A stretch of DNA of 28,183 bases from Pollutimonas bauzanensis_A (GTDB lineage Bacteria > Pseudomonadota > Gammaproteobacteria > Burkholderiales > Burkholderiaceae_B), in the NCBI RefSeq assembly GCF_040393045.1, contig NZ_JBEBUX010000046.1, positions 1 through 28,183 on the forward strand, read 5' to 3'. The notes under the pieces are model-generated. The model had not been told where the DNA came from and did no database searches. It worked only from the letters and a program-made list of their open reading frames with translations. Shown here in pieces: positions 14,499 to 22,593 of the stretch (positions are counted from its first letter, which is position 1; every line of letters begins with the position of its first letter). Made by a program: the position numbers and the translations under genes.

Positions 14499-15817
14499 CG
14501 ACGAGTCCCAGCGTGTGTTTATCACCTGTCAGTATTGCAGCCGGCGAGATTCACCTCCCGGGGTCAAAAAGTATCTCCAATCGCGTGCTGTTACTGGCCG
14601 CGCTGGCGGACGGGGTTACGCAACTCGATGGCTTGCTTGATTCGGACGACACAAGTGTGATGCTGGCTGCGCTGCGGCAGTTGGGGGTGGCTGTCAATGA
14701 CACGGGTCCCGCTCAGGTCGAGGTTCACGGAAGTGCTCCATTTGCTCGTCGGGATGCCGATCTTTTCCTGGGCAATGCCGGAACGGCATTTCGTCCATTG
14801 ACCGCCGCATTGGCCTTGATGGGTGGGGACTATCGTTTATCGGGTGTTCCCCGCATGCATGAAAGGCCTATCGGCGACTTGGTCGATGCGTTGGTCGCGT
14901 TGGGCGCAGACATTCAATATCAAGGCAATCCCGGTTATCCGCCCCTGCATATCGGGCAAGGGACTATTCAGGCCGATACGCCAGTCAAGGTGAAGGGCTC
15001 GGTATCCAGTCAGTTCCTGACGGCGTTGCTACTAGCCGCGCCCATTCACACGGCTGCGGCAGACCATGATCTTGTGATCGATGTAGAAGGCGATTTGATT
15101 TCCAAGCCTTACATTTTGATTACGCTTAATCTGATGGCCCAGTTTGGCGTGCAGGTGCAGCGCCAGGGATGGCAGCGTTTTGTTGTGCCAGCAGGGTCGC
15201 GTTATCACTCGCCGGGCCGCCTGCGTATCGAAGGGGATGCCTCCACAGCGTCGTATTTCATGGCCCTGGGGGCTATTGGCGGAGGCCCCGTGCACATACA
15301 TGGGGCTGGCTCGAATAGCATACAGGGTGACATGGCTTTTGCCGATGTCATCGAAGCGATGGGCGCGCAGGTTGTTCGTCATCCTGAATCGATCGAGGTG
15401 CGGGGCGTGCGGGTATCGCAAGGCGACAGGCTCAAGGCTTTCGATATGGATTTCAACCTGATTCCCGATGCGGCGATGACCGCAGCCGCGTTAGCCTTGT
15501 ATGCTGACGGGCCTTGCACGCTGCGCAATATTGGCAGTTGGCGTGTTAAGGAAACCGATCGCATCCACGCGATGCATACCGAACTGGAAAAGTTGGGCGC
15601 CAAGGTCGAGTCCGGACCGGACTGGATACGCGTGTACCCGGTATCCTCTTCGCAATGGCAAACGGCCAGTATTGAAACCTACGACGATCATCGCATTGCC
15701 ATGTGCTTTTCCCTGGCGGCGTTCGGGCCTGTGCCGGTCACGATTCTTGACCCGGACTGCGTGGGGAAAACGTTTCCCGGCTATTTTTCAGTCTTTCGTG
15801 AGCTTGTGCAAGCATGA
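14495..15817 (+). CDS. aroA: 3-phosphoshikimate 1-carboxyvinyltransferase (EPSP synthase)
   Basis: A 440-residue class-I EPSP synthase. It has L-P-G-S-K-S-I-S-N-R (21-30, with Lys25/Ser26/Arg30 contacting substrates), G-N-A-G-T-A-F-R-P-L (93-102, Gly96 retained), S-V-S-S-Q-F-L-T-A-L, P-D-A-A-M-T-A-A, V-K-E-T-D-R-I and D-D-H-R-I-A-M. It joins shikimate-3-phosphate and PEP in the sixth step of the shikimate pathway, which feeds chorismate to PheA and, after chorismate mutase, TyrA encoded just upstream. It shares 4-nt overlaps with tyrA before it and cmk after it. The sequence has Phe where E. coli has Met in G-T-A-M-R-P; otherwise it looks like a glyphosate-sensitive class-I enzyme. Confidence 0.97.
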   Translation: MTTSPSVCLSPVSIAAGEIHLPGSKSISNRVLLLAALADGVTQLDGLLDSDDTSVMLAALRQLGVAVNDTGPAQVEVHGSAPFARRDADLFLGNAGTAFRPLTAALALMGGDYRLSGVPRMHERPIGDLVDALVALGADIQYQGNPGYPPLHIGQGTIQADTPVKVKGSVSSQFLTALLLAAPIHTAAADHDLVIDVEGDLISKPYILITLNLMAQFGVQVQRQGWQRFVVPAGSRYHSPGRLRIEGDASTASYFMALGAIGGGPVHIHGAGSNSIQGDMAFADVIEAMGAQVVRHPESIEVRGVRVSQGDRLKAFDMDFNLIPDAAMTAAALALYADGPCTLRNIGSWRVKETDRIHAMHTELEKLGAKVESGPDWIRVYPVSSSQWQTASIETYDDHRIAMCFSLAAFGPVPVTILDPDCVGKTFPGYFSVFRELVQA

Positions 15818-16500
15818 ACGCACAATTGACACCGATTCCAGTTATTACCATTGACGGTCCTACGGCTTCGGGCAAAGGGACAATCGCTCATCGGGTCGCC
15901 CAGGCGCTGGGTTGGGCAGTGCTCGATAGCGGCGCGCTTTATCGGCTGACAGCTTTGTCCGTGCAGCAGCAGGGGGTGGATGTCGCCGACGAGAACGCAG
16001 TCGCGTTGACTGCCCAACGCCTGGATGTTCAGTTCCAGGGAGATCAGATCTTGATGTCTGGGGTCGATGTCGCCCATTTGATTCGTCACGAAAGCGTCGG
16101 GAATCTGGCCTCGAAGATTGCCGCATACGTGCCTTTGCGCCAGGCATTGCTGGATCGCCAGCGGGCATTTCGCGTGGCGCCAGGCCTGGTTGCCGATGGC
16201 CGGGATATGGGCACTGTTGTGTTTCCGGATGCCCCTTTGAAAATATTTTTGGTGGCCGATGTTCGGGCCAGGGCGGAAAGACGTTGTAAGCAGTTGAAGG
16301 AAAAGGGAATTTCTGCTAATCTAACAGACCTTTTGGAAGATATGCGGGCGCGCGATGAGCGCGATCGTACGCGGGCAACCGCGCCGCTTGTAGCGGCGGC
16401 GGGGGCCAAAACGGTCGATTCATCTGGTTTAAGTATCGATGAAACGGTCAAAGTAGTGCTCGACTTTTGGTCGGGTCTGGGGTTTGGGGCTGCACAATAG
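15814..16500 (+). CDS. cmk: cytidylate kinase
   Basis: A 228-residue (d)CMP kinase. The P-loop G-P-T-A-S-G-K-G-T is at 15-23, followed by D-S-G-A-L-Y-R (CMP binding), D-G-R-D-M-G-T-V-V-F-P-D-A, and the lid region R-D-E-R-D-R-T-R-A-T-A-P-L. It phosphorylates CMP and dCMP for nucleotide recycling and supplies CDP for lipids and DNA. It overlaps aroA by 4 nt (ATGA). The aroA-cmk-rpsA order is widely conserved in proteobacteria. A 103-nt leader with a possible attenuator separates it from rpsA. Confidence 0.96.
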   Translation: MNAQLTPIPVITIDGPTASGKGTIAHRVAQALGWAVLDSGALYRLTALSVQQQGVDVADENAVALTAQRLDVQFQGDQILMSGVDVAHLIRHESVGNLASKIAAYVPLRQALLDRQRAFRVAPGLVADGRDMGTVVFPDAPLKIFLVADVRARAERRCKQLKEKGISANLTDLLEDMRARDERDRTRATAPLVAAAGAKTVDSSGLSIDETVKVVLDFWSGLGFGAAQ

Positions 16501-16541
16501 GCAAGTTTGCCGCATTGGTAGTGCCAAATTATTTTTTACTC

Positions 16542-16572
16542 CACTGGGGCGTTTTTCCCTGGTGTGTTTTTT
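16542..16572 (+). promoter_or_regulatory. hairpin plus T tract in the rpsA leader (possible attenuator)
   Basis: CACTGGGG (16542-16549), loop CGTTTTT, CCCTGGTG (16557-16564) pair over 8 bp including two G-U pairs. A T6 run follows at 16567-16572, 32 nt before the rpsA ATG. It resembles an intrinsic terminator or attenuator between cmk and rpsA; in RNA it could also be an S1-bound autoregulatory structure. Confidence 0.35.
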
Positions 16573-16603
16573 AACAGCCATCCTGGCTTATGGATTTCAT
16601 TTA

Positions 16604-18319
16604 ATGTCCACCATTTCCACCTCTGCCGCCACCGGCGGTGAAAGCTTTGCCGACCTGTTTGCTGAAAGTATCAAAAACCAGGACATGAAGTCCGGTGAGG
16701 TTATTTCTGCTGAAGTCGTTCGTATCGATCACAACTTTGTGGTGGTCAATGCCGGCCTCAAGTCGGAAGCATTGATTCCCCTGGAAGAATTCCTGAACGA
16801 TCAGGGCGAACTCGAAGTCCAGCCTGGCGATTTCGTTTCGGTTGCCATTGATTCGCTCGAAAACGGCTACGGCGACACTATCCTGTCGCGCGACCGCGCC
16901 AAACGCTTGTCGGCCTGGCTGCAACTAGAGCAGGCTCTTGAGTCTGGTGAAATGGTTACCGGCACCATTACCGGCAAGGTAAAGGGTGGCCTGACGGTCA
17001 TGACCAACGGCATTCGCGCCTTCCTTCCTGGTTCGCTGGTTGACCTGCGTCCCGTCAAGGACACCACGCCCTACGAGGGCAAGACCATGGAATTCAAGGT
17101 CATCAAGCTTGATCGCAAGCGCAACAACGTTGTGCTGTCGCGTCGCTCGGTACTTGAAGCCAGCATGGGCGAAGAGCGCCAGAAACTGCTGGAAACGCTC
17201 AGCGAAGGCGCCGTGGTCAAGGGCGTCGTCAAGAACATCACAGACTACGGCGCGTTCGTGGATCTGGGCGGTATCGATGGCTTGCTGCACATCACCGATA
17301 TGGCATGGCGCCGTGTTCGCCATCCTTCCGAAGTCCTGCAAGTGGGTCAGGAAGTCGAAGCCAAAGTGCTTAAGTTCGACCAAGAGAAAAGCCGTGTTTC
17401 GCTTGGCGTCAAGCAGTTGGGCGAAGATCCATGGGTCGGCCTTGCTCGCCGCTACCCACAAAGCACACGTCTGTTCGGCAAGGTCACGAACCTTACCGAC
17501 TACGGCGCGTTCGTTGAAGTCGAAGCCGGCATTGAAGGTTTGGTACACGTTTCCGAAATGGACTGGACCAACAAGAACGTCGATCCACGCAAGGTCGTTA
17601 CCTTGGGTGAAGAAGTCGAAGTCATGGTTCTGGAAATCGACGAAGACCGCCGCCGCATCTCGCTGGGCATGAAACAATGCCGCGCCAATCCATGGGAAGA
17701 GTTCTCCATCAACTTCAAGCGCGGCGATAAAGTCCGCGGCGCCATCAAGTCCATTACCGACTTCGGCGTGTTTGTTGGTCTGCCTGGCGGCATCGATGGC
17801 CTGGTTCACCTGTCCGACCTGTCCTGGACGGAAACCGGCGAAGAAGCCGTGCGCAACTTCAAGAAGGGCGACGAAATCGACGCCGTGGTTCTGGGCATCG
17901 ATACCGACAAGGAACGCATCTCGCTGGGTATCAAGCAGCTTGAAGGCGATCCGTTCAACAACTTCGTGGCAACCTACGACAAGGGCGCTGTAGTTCCTGG
18001 CGTTATCAAGTCGGTTGAAGCCAAGGGCGCTGTTGTAACGCTGTCGCTCGACGTTGAAGGTTACCTGCGTGCTTCGGAAATTTCGACTGGCCGTGTTGAA
18101 GATGCAACGACTGCACTGACAGCCGGTGAAAACGTCGAAGCCATGATTGTCAATATCGATCGCAAAACACGTTCGATCCAATTGTCGATCAAGGCTCGCG
18201 ACACCGCTGAAACCGCCGACACCATTCAGCGCATGTCTGATGCAAGCGCTTCGTCGGGCACCACTAACCTGGGCGCCTTGCTTAAAGCCAAGCTTGATCA
18301 GCAGCGCGACGACGGTTAA
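16604..18319 (+). CDS. rpsA: 30S ribosomal protein S1
   Basis: A 571-residue protein with six S1/OB repeats, at about residues 30-100, 115-180, 200-268, 285-355, 372-442 and 458-528. Repeats 3-6 show the hallmark D-Y-G-A-F-V / D-F-G-V-F-V, G-L-(L/V)-H and R-(I/V)-S-L-G signatures. The N-terminus (MSTISTSAATGGESFADLF) fits S1. The frame is open back to 16484, but those residues lie over the cmk end and the leader structure, so ATG 16604 is chosen. S1 binds mRNA on the 30S subunit and helps translation of messages with weak Shine-Dalgarno sequences. Its own start also lacks a strong one, consistent with the autoregulation known for S1. ihfB follows 5 nt later. Confidence 0.97.
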   Translation: MSTISTSAATGGESFADLFAESIKNQDMKSGEVISAEVVRIDHNFVVVNAGLKSEALIPLEEFLNDQGELEVQPGDFVSVAIDSLENGYGDTILSRDRAKRLSAWLQLEQALESGEMVTGTITGKVKGGLTVMTNGIRAFLPGSLVDLRPVKDTTPYEGKTMEFKVIKLDRKRNNVVLSRRSVLEASMGEERQKLLETLSEGAVVKGVVKNITDYGAFVDLGGIDGLLHITDMAWRRVRHPSEVLQVGQEVEAKVLKFDQEKSRVSLGVKQLGEDPWVGLARRYPQSTRLFGKVTNLTDYGAFVEVEAGIEGLVHVSEMDWTNKNVDPRKVVTLGEEVEVMVLEIDEDRRRISLGMKQCRANPWEEFSINFKRGDKVRGAIKSITDFGVFVGLPGGIDGLVHLSDLSWTETGEEAVRNFKKGDEIDAVVLGIDTDKERISLGIKQLEGDPFNNFVATYDKGAVVPGVIKSVEAKGAVVTLSLDVEGYLRASEISTGRVEDATTALTAGENVEAMIVNIDRKTRSIQLSIKARDTAETADTIQRMSDASASSGTTNLGALLKAKLDQQRDDG

Positions 18320-18324
18320 TCAGT

Positions 18325-18684
18325 GTGACAAAGTCAGAACTGATAGCGATTCTTGCTAGTCGCTACCCGCAACTGGCAGTGCGCGACACAGACTACGCTG
18401 TTAAAACGGTGCTGGACGCGATGACCCAGGCTTTGGCCTGCGGTCAACGCATCGAGATCCGCGGTTTCGGAAGTTTCTCGTTGTCCGAACGCTCGCCGCG
18501 TATTGGTCGCAATCCGAAGTCTGGTGAAAAAGTGATGGTGCCTGGTAAGCAGGTGCCGCACTTTAAAGCCGGCAAGGAATTGCGCGAGCGCGTCGACTCT
18601 GCCTATGATGAAGAAGTCAAGGTGGCGGCGGGCGAGTCTGTGTTCACGTTAGGACAATTCGATACGCACATCATGCACGGCTAA
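18325..18684 (+). CDS. ihfB: integration host factor subunit beta
   Basis: A 119-residue HU/IHF-family protein starting at GTG 18325, 5 nt after rpsA. The N-terminus M-T-K-S-E-L-I matches IhfB exactly, followed by I-E-I-R-G-F-G-S-F-S-L and the arm tip G-R-N-P-K-S-G with the intercalating Pro64, then V-P-H-F-K-A-G-K-E-L-R-E-R-V. With IhfA it bends DNA sharply. The C-terminal tail (about 92-119) is roughly 25 residues longer than in E. coli and acidic/hydrophobic, ending in Q-F-D-T-H-I-M-H-G. The rpsA-ihfB pair is conserved. A strong terminator follows at 18780. Confidence 0.95.
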   Translation: MTKSELIAILASRYPQLAVRDTDYAVKTVLDAMTQALACGQRIEIRGFGSFSLSERSPRIGRNPKSGEKVMVPGKQVPHFKAGKELRERVDSAYDEEVKVAAGESVFTLGQFDTHIMHG

Positions 18685-18779
18685 GTTGGGTGGGCGCCAT
18701 TGGCGCTTAATCCAGCTTAAATCCATGCTGCGTAATCAGAAAAGGTGCCGTCATTCGGCCACCTGCTTTGCTTATGCGT

Positions 18780-18808
18780 ACAGGCCCTCATTGCGAGGGC
18801 CTGTTTTT
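18780..18808 (+). terminator. strong intrinsic terminator after ihfB
   Basis: ACAGGCCCTC (18780-18789), loop ATTGC, GAGGGCCTGT (18795-18804) form a perfect 10-bp GC-rich stem. It runs straight into five Ts (18804-18808). It closes the gyrA-to-ihfB supraoperon before lapA. Confidence 0.92.
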
Positions 18809-18882
18809 ATTTGTCATCTGCAAAGCATTACCGGCGATTCCCCTTACAATTGTCGAAATCCTGGTTTATTGGAGTATTCGTT

Positions 18883-19206
18883 ATGCGTTATCTGGTTTGG
18901 ATATTGCGGCTGGTGGTGTTCATCGTCGTTTTGATGTTTGCGTTAAAAAACACTGGCCCGGTCGACGTCAATTTTTTCGCCGATCATGTCGTAACGGGTG
19001 TCCCGCTAATTGTGGTGATGTTGGCCGTTTTTGTGCTGGGCGTTGTTTTTGGCTTACTGGTTGCCGCGCCGTCTGTCATGCGTCGGCGCCGCGAAGCCAG
19101 CAAGCTGCGCCGTGAAGTGGCGCGCCTTCAAGACCAGCTCAAGCATCCAAGCGTTCCCGGCGAAGCCGTAGCGCCAGAAACCGTCGCTCCCTTGGCGCCC
19201 CTGTAA
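18883..19206 (+). CDS. lapA: lipopolysaccharide assembly protein A (DUF1049)
   Basis: A 107-residue inner-membrane protein from ATG 18883 (GGAG eight bases upstream). The frame extends to 18745, but that would run through the ihfB terminator. It has two membrane helices (about residues 4-20 and 41-64) with the LapA signature L-K-N-T-G-P-V-D-V-N-F-F between them, then a basic coiled segment R-R-R-R-E-A-S-K-L-R-R-E-V-A-R-L-Q-D-Q-L and a Pro/Ala-rich tail. LapA works with LapB in LPS assembly and control of LpxC proteolysis. lapB follows 20 nt downstream. Confidence 0.9.
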   Translation: MRYLVWILRLVVFIVVLMFALKNTGPVDVNFFADHVVTGVPLIVVMLAVFVLGVVFGLLVAAPSVMRRRREASKLRREVARLQDQLKHPSVPGEAVAPETVAPLAPL

Positions 19207-19226
19207 ATTATCCTGAGGTTACAAGA

Positions 19227-20516
19227 GTGGATTTCGAACCCTGGTGGTTGATTTTTTTGCCATTGCTGTTTGGGCTGGGCTGGATTGCTGCGCGCGTAGA
19301 CATCCGGCAAATGTTGTCTGAAACCCGGACTTTGCCGAACTCTTATTTCAAGGGACTTAATTTCCTGTTGAATGAAGAGCCCGATCGCGCTATTGATGCG
19401 TTTGTCGAAGTGGCCAAGCTGGATCCAGAAACCACCGAACTGCACTTTGCGCTGGGCAGTCTATTTCGCCGTCGCGGTGAAATGGAAAGAGCAATCCGTG
19501 TTCACCAAAGCTTGTTGTCGCGTGCCGACCTTGCTCAAATTGATCGTGAAAACGCGCAGCATGAACTGGCCCAGGATTTCCTGAAAGCCGGCATGCTTGA
19601 CCGGGCAGAGCAGGCCTTTGAACAGGTGCTCGATACGCGCTTCGCAGTGCCGGCTGTCAGAGCGCTGATCCGCATCTACGAATCCGAGCACGATTGGCCG
19701 CGCGCCATTGAAGCCGTCAAGCGATTGCGAGCGCTGGTCGACGAGCCTGTTCCCCAATTGGTGCATTACCAATGCGAGCGCGCTGTCGCAGCCATGACCA
19801 GTAAGCCGCCAGATATCCAGGCCGCGGAAGGGGCGCTTGATGCTGCCGATAACGCTGCTGCATCGTTGCGCGGACAGGCGCGGGGCCAGGCGTCTGAAGC
19901 GCGCATTGCCATGCTGCGTGCCCATTTGGCCCGGATCAATAACAAGCAGGAGCGTGAGCGCAGCTATCTGGTATCGGTATTGAGTATCGCTCCGGAATAT
20001 GCCAGCCTGGTTGCGGCCGATATTCTCGAAAGCTATCGGCGGGCAGGCCAGGAAACCGAGGGATTGCAGTTGCTTCGCAATCACTACATGCGCTATCCCT
20101 CGCTGGATACATTCAATGTGGTGTTTCGCGAGCTGCGTGCTCAGGAAGGTTATAAACCGGCCTGGACTTTCGCCCGTGAAGCGCTGCGTGCCCACCCGTC
20201 CTTGCTAGGCCTGGATCGCTTGCTGGAGGCCGAGCTGGCCAGCGGCCAGACCGGCGCAACCAAAGAGGCATTGGCGGCTCCTGTCGGTGACAACGTGGCC
20301 CCAGGTAGCGCTATTGTGCCGGCCACTGGCGCGGCCGACATTGTTGCGGGGGCCGACCTTAGTCTGTTGCGCTCTCTCATTCATAAACATACACAGCGTC
20401 TCGACCGCTATGCATGCAATGTGTGCGGTTTCGAGGCGCGCAATTTTTATTGGCAATGTCCAGGCTGCAATTCCTGGGAAACCTACGAGCCGCGTCGCCT
20501 GGAGGAAATTAAATGA
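19227..20516 (+). CDS. lapB: lipopolysaccharide assembly protein B (YciM)
   Basis: A 429-residue protein with an N-terminal membrane anchor (W-W-L-I-F-L-P-L-L-F-G-L-G-W, residues 6-19), then R-V-D-I-R-Q-M and a series of TPR-type helical repeats to about residue 330. A C-terminal rubredoxin-like zinc site follows, with C397-x-x-C400 and C411-x-x-C414. It starts at GTG 19227 with TGAGG upstream. LapB (YciM) regulates LPS synthesis by presenting LpxC to FtsH and by organising LPS enzymes at the inner membrane. An Ala/Gly/Val-rich linker (about 345-378) precedes the zinc domain. It overlaps hldA by 4 nt. Confidence 0.95.
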   Translation: MDFEPWWLIFLPLLFGLGWIAARVDIRQMLSETRTLPNSYFKGLNFLLNEEPDRAIDAFVEVAKLDPETTELHFALGSLFRRRGEMERAIRVHQSLLSRADLAQIDRENAQHELAQDFLKAGMLDRAEQAFEQVLDTRFAVPAVRALIRIYESEHDWPRAIEAVKRLRALVDEPVPQLVHYQCERAVAAMTSKPPDIQAAEGALDAADNAAASLRGQARGQASEARIAMLRAHLARINNKQERERSYLVSVLSIAPEYASLVAADILESYRRAGQETEGLQLLRNHYMRYPSLDTFNVVFRELRAQEGYKPAWTFAREALRAHPSLLGLDRLLEAELASGQTGATKEALAAPVGDNVAPGSAIVPATGAADIVAGADLSLLRSLIHKHTQRLDRYACNVCGFEARNFYWQCPGCNSWETYEPRRLEEIK

Positions 20517-21442
20517 TGCCGTTTCCAGAGCAGGCGGTAAGCCGCGTGAACATTTTGGTGGCGGGCGACGTCATGCTGGATCGATATTGGTTCGGGGAAG
20601 TCGAGCGCATATCGCCGGAAGCCCCCGTCCCTGTTGTCCGCGTGGCCAAGCGTGAAGACCGCCTGGGCGGGGCAGCTAACGTGGCACGCAATATTGTCGC
20701 GCTGGGCGCACGGGCCAGCTTATTGGGGCTGGTAGGCGCGGACGAGGCCGGCGACAAAGTAAAAATGTTGGTGAGCGAGGCAGGGATCAACCCTTGCCTT
20801 ATAGCGGACTCTGTCGCTCCGACAACGCTCAAAATGCGGGTTTTGGGGCGCCAGCAGCAACTCTTGCGGGTGGACTTCGAAGAAGCGCCGAACGGCCAGG
20901 GTCTCGACGACCTCGAGGCGCGGGCTCGCGAGCTGATTGCGCAACACGATATTCTGGTTTTATCCGATTATGCCAAGGGTGCGCTCACCCGGGTCGATGC
21001 TCTTATTCGTATGGCGCGCGAAGCCGGGGTGCCTGTGCTGGTCGATCCTAAAGGGCATTCATACCAGCGCTACCGCGGCGCAACCATCATCACGCCTAAC
21101 CGCGCCGAAATGCAAGAAGCCGTAGGGCGCTGGCGTTCCGAGGAAGAGCTTGAAGAACGCGCGCAGAAACTGCGTATTGATCTCGAATTGGATGCCTTGC
21201 TGGTAACCCGGTCAGAGCAAGGCATGACCTTGTTTACCGAGCAGGGGCGCCAGCATACCGATGCGTATGCTCATGAAGTGTTCGATGTGTCGGGTGCGGG
21301 CGATACGGTGCTTGCTGCACTGGCAGTGACGCGCGCGGCCGGCCTGGATTGGTTCGATGCCGTGTTGTGGGCTAACCGCGCAGGCGGGGTTGTGGTCGGT
21401 AAACTGGGCACATCGATCGTTACAGCAGGAGAATTGTCATGA
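20513..21442 (+). CDS. hldA: D-glycero-beta-D-manno-heptose-7-phosphate kinase
   Basis: A 309-residue PfkB/ribokinase-family kinase equivalent to the N-terminal half of E. coli HldE. Landmarks are A-G-D-V-M-L-D-R-Y-W (18-27), the sugar-binding E-D-R-L-G-G-A-A-N-V-A-R-N (48-60), and the catalytic anion-hole motif D-V-S-G-A-G-D with base Asp264. There is no nucleotidyltransferase domain, so the adenylyl transfer step (hldC) must be encoded elsewhere, as is usual in betaproteobacteria. It phosphorylates heptose-7-phosphate toward ADP-heptose for the LPS inner core. ATGA overlaps join it to lapB before and hldD after. The alternative symbol is rfaE1. Confidence 0.95.
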   Translation: MMPFPEQAVSRVNILVAGDVMLDRYWFGEVERISPEAPVPVVRVAKREDRLGGAANVARNIVALGARASLLGLVGADEAGDKVKMLVSEAGINPCLIADSVAPTTLKMRVLGRQQQLLRVDFEEAPNGQGLDDLEARARELIAQHDILVLSDYAKGALTRVDALIRMAREAGVPVLVDPKGHSYQRYRGATIITPNRAEMQEAVGRWRSEEELEERAQKLRIDLELDALLVTRSEQGMTLFTEQGRQHTDAYAHEVFDVSGAGDTVLAALAVTRAAGLDWFDAVLWANRAGGVVVGKLGTSIVTAGELS

Positions 21443-22434
21443 TAGTAGTAACCGGAGGCGCTGGCTTTATAGGCAGCAACCTTGTGCGTGGCCTGAATCT
21501 TCGCGGGTACACCGATATTTTGGTGGTCGACGACCTGACCGAAGGCGACAAGTTCGTCAATTTGGTCGATGGGAAAATTGCGGATTACCTGCATAAAGAC
21601 GACTTTCGCGAGCGCGTGGCGCGCGGGCAGTTGGGAAAGATCGAGGCGGTGTTCCATCAAGGAGCCTGCTCCGACACGACCGAACGCGACGGGCGCTATA
21701 TGCTCGATAACAATTACCGCGTTACGCTGGAGCTTTTCAATTTTTGTCAGGCTGAAAAAATCCCATTGCTGTACGCGTCGTCCGCCGCAGTGTACGGGGC
21801 GGGGCCGGTATATGCCGAAGATGCCTTGTATGAATCGCCGTTGAATGTCTACGGCTATTCCAAGTATCTGTTCGACCAAGTATTGCGCCGGCATCTCAAG
21901 ACGCTTACCGCACCGGTTGTCGGTTTGCGTTACTTCAATGTTTACGGCCCGAATGAGCAGCATAAGGGGCGCATGGCGTCGGTGGCCTTTCATAACATGA
22001 ACCAGTTCAAGGCTGAAGGGCATGTACGCCTTTTCGGTGGCTGGGACGGCTATGTTAATGGCGGCCAACTTCGTGACTTCATTTATGTGGATGATGTGGT
22101 CGATGTGAATTTGTTCTTTTTGGATAATCCATCCAAATCAGGCATATTCAATTGCGGGACTGGCCGCGCCCAACCGTTCAACGACGTGGCCCGTACTGTG
22201 GTCAATGCCATGCGCGGGCATAATCACAAGCCTGCCTTGTCATTGCAAGAGATGGTGGCTCAGCAATTGATACGCTACATCCCTTTTCCGGATGACCTGA
22301 AAGGGCGCTACCAAAGCCACACCGAAGCGGATCTGTCGCAACTGCGCGCGGCAGGCTACGAGCAGCCGTTGCGTGACGTGCAGACTGGCGTGACGGCCTA
22401 TGTAACGACAGTGTTGGAGCAGGGCCGCATCTAG
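21439..22434 (+). CDS. hldD: ADP-L-glycero-D-manno-heptose-6-epimerase
   Basis: A 331-residue extended short-chain dehydrogenase. The Rossmann motif G-G-A-G-F-I-G is at 6-12, with N-L-V-R-G-L-N after it; Ser114/Ser115 and the Y138-x-x-x-K142 pair are catalytic; G-L-R-Y-F-N-V-Y-G-P-N-E and R-D-F-I-Y-V-D-D-V-V are typical of HldD. It epimerises ADP-D,D-heptose to ADP-L,D-heptose, the donor for LPS heptosyltransferases. Its ATG overlaps the hldA stop by 4 nt, with CAGGAG upstream. The alternative symbol is rfaD or gmhD. Confidence 0.96.
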   Translation: MIVVTGGAGFIGSNLVRGLNLRGYTDILVVDDLTEGDKFVNLVDGKIADYLHKDDFRERVARGQLGKIEAVFHQGACSDTTERDGRYMLDNNYRVTLELFNFCQAEKIPLLYASSAAVYGAGPVYAEDALYESPLNVYGYSKYLFDQVLRRHLKTLTAPVVGLRYFNVYGPNEQHKGRMASVAFHNMNQFKAEGHVRLFGGWDGYVNGGQLRDFIYVDDVVDVNLFFLDNPSKSGIFNCGTGRAQPFNDVARTVVNAMRGHNHKPALSLQEMVAQQLIRYIPFPDDLKGRYQSHTEADLSQLRAAGYEQPLRDVQTGVTAYVTTVLEQGRI

Positions 22435-22468
22435 ACCATAGTATCTGTGGGTAGGTTTACTTATGGAC

Positions 22469-22567
22469 TATTGCGGGAAGGCGGGATGTTGCCCCACCCG
22501 CAATATAAGGATCATTGCAGACAGGAAGTATTGATGGCGCCGCTGCTGTCAACGGCACAGTACTTCC
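22469..22567. repeat. two inverted repeats between hldD and the comEA-like gene
   Basis: TATTGCGGG (22469-22477) pairs with CCCGCAATA (22497-22505), giving a 9-bp stem with a 19-nt loop. GGAAGTA (22524-22530) pairs with TACTTCC (22561-22567) over a 30-nt loop. Neither is followed by a T tract. The first could weakly terminate the LPS operon; both could be parts of a structured leader for the comEA-like mRNA. Confidence 0.3.
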
Positions 22568-22593
22568 GTTCACTTCTTTTTCGGAGGCTGCAA

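Noticed and set aside
16925..18181. 418-codon open frame on the minus strand inside rpsA
   Set aside because: It mirrors the repeated S1 domains and lies entirely within a conserved gene; its repeat character comes from the sense strand.
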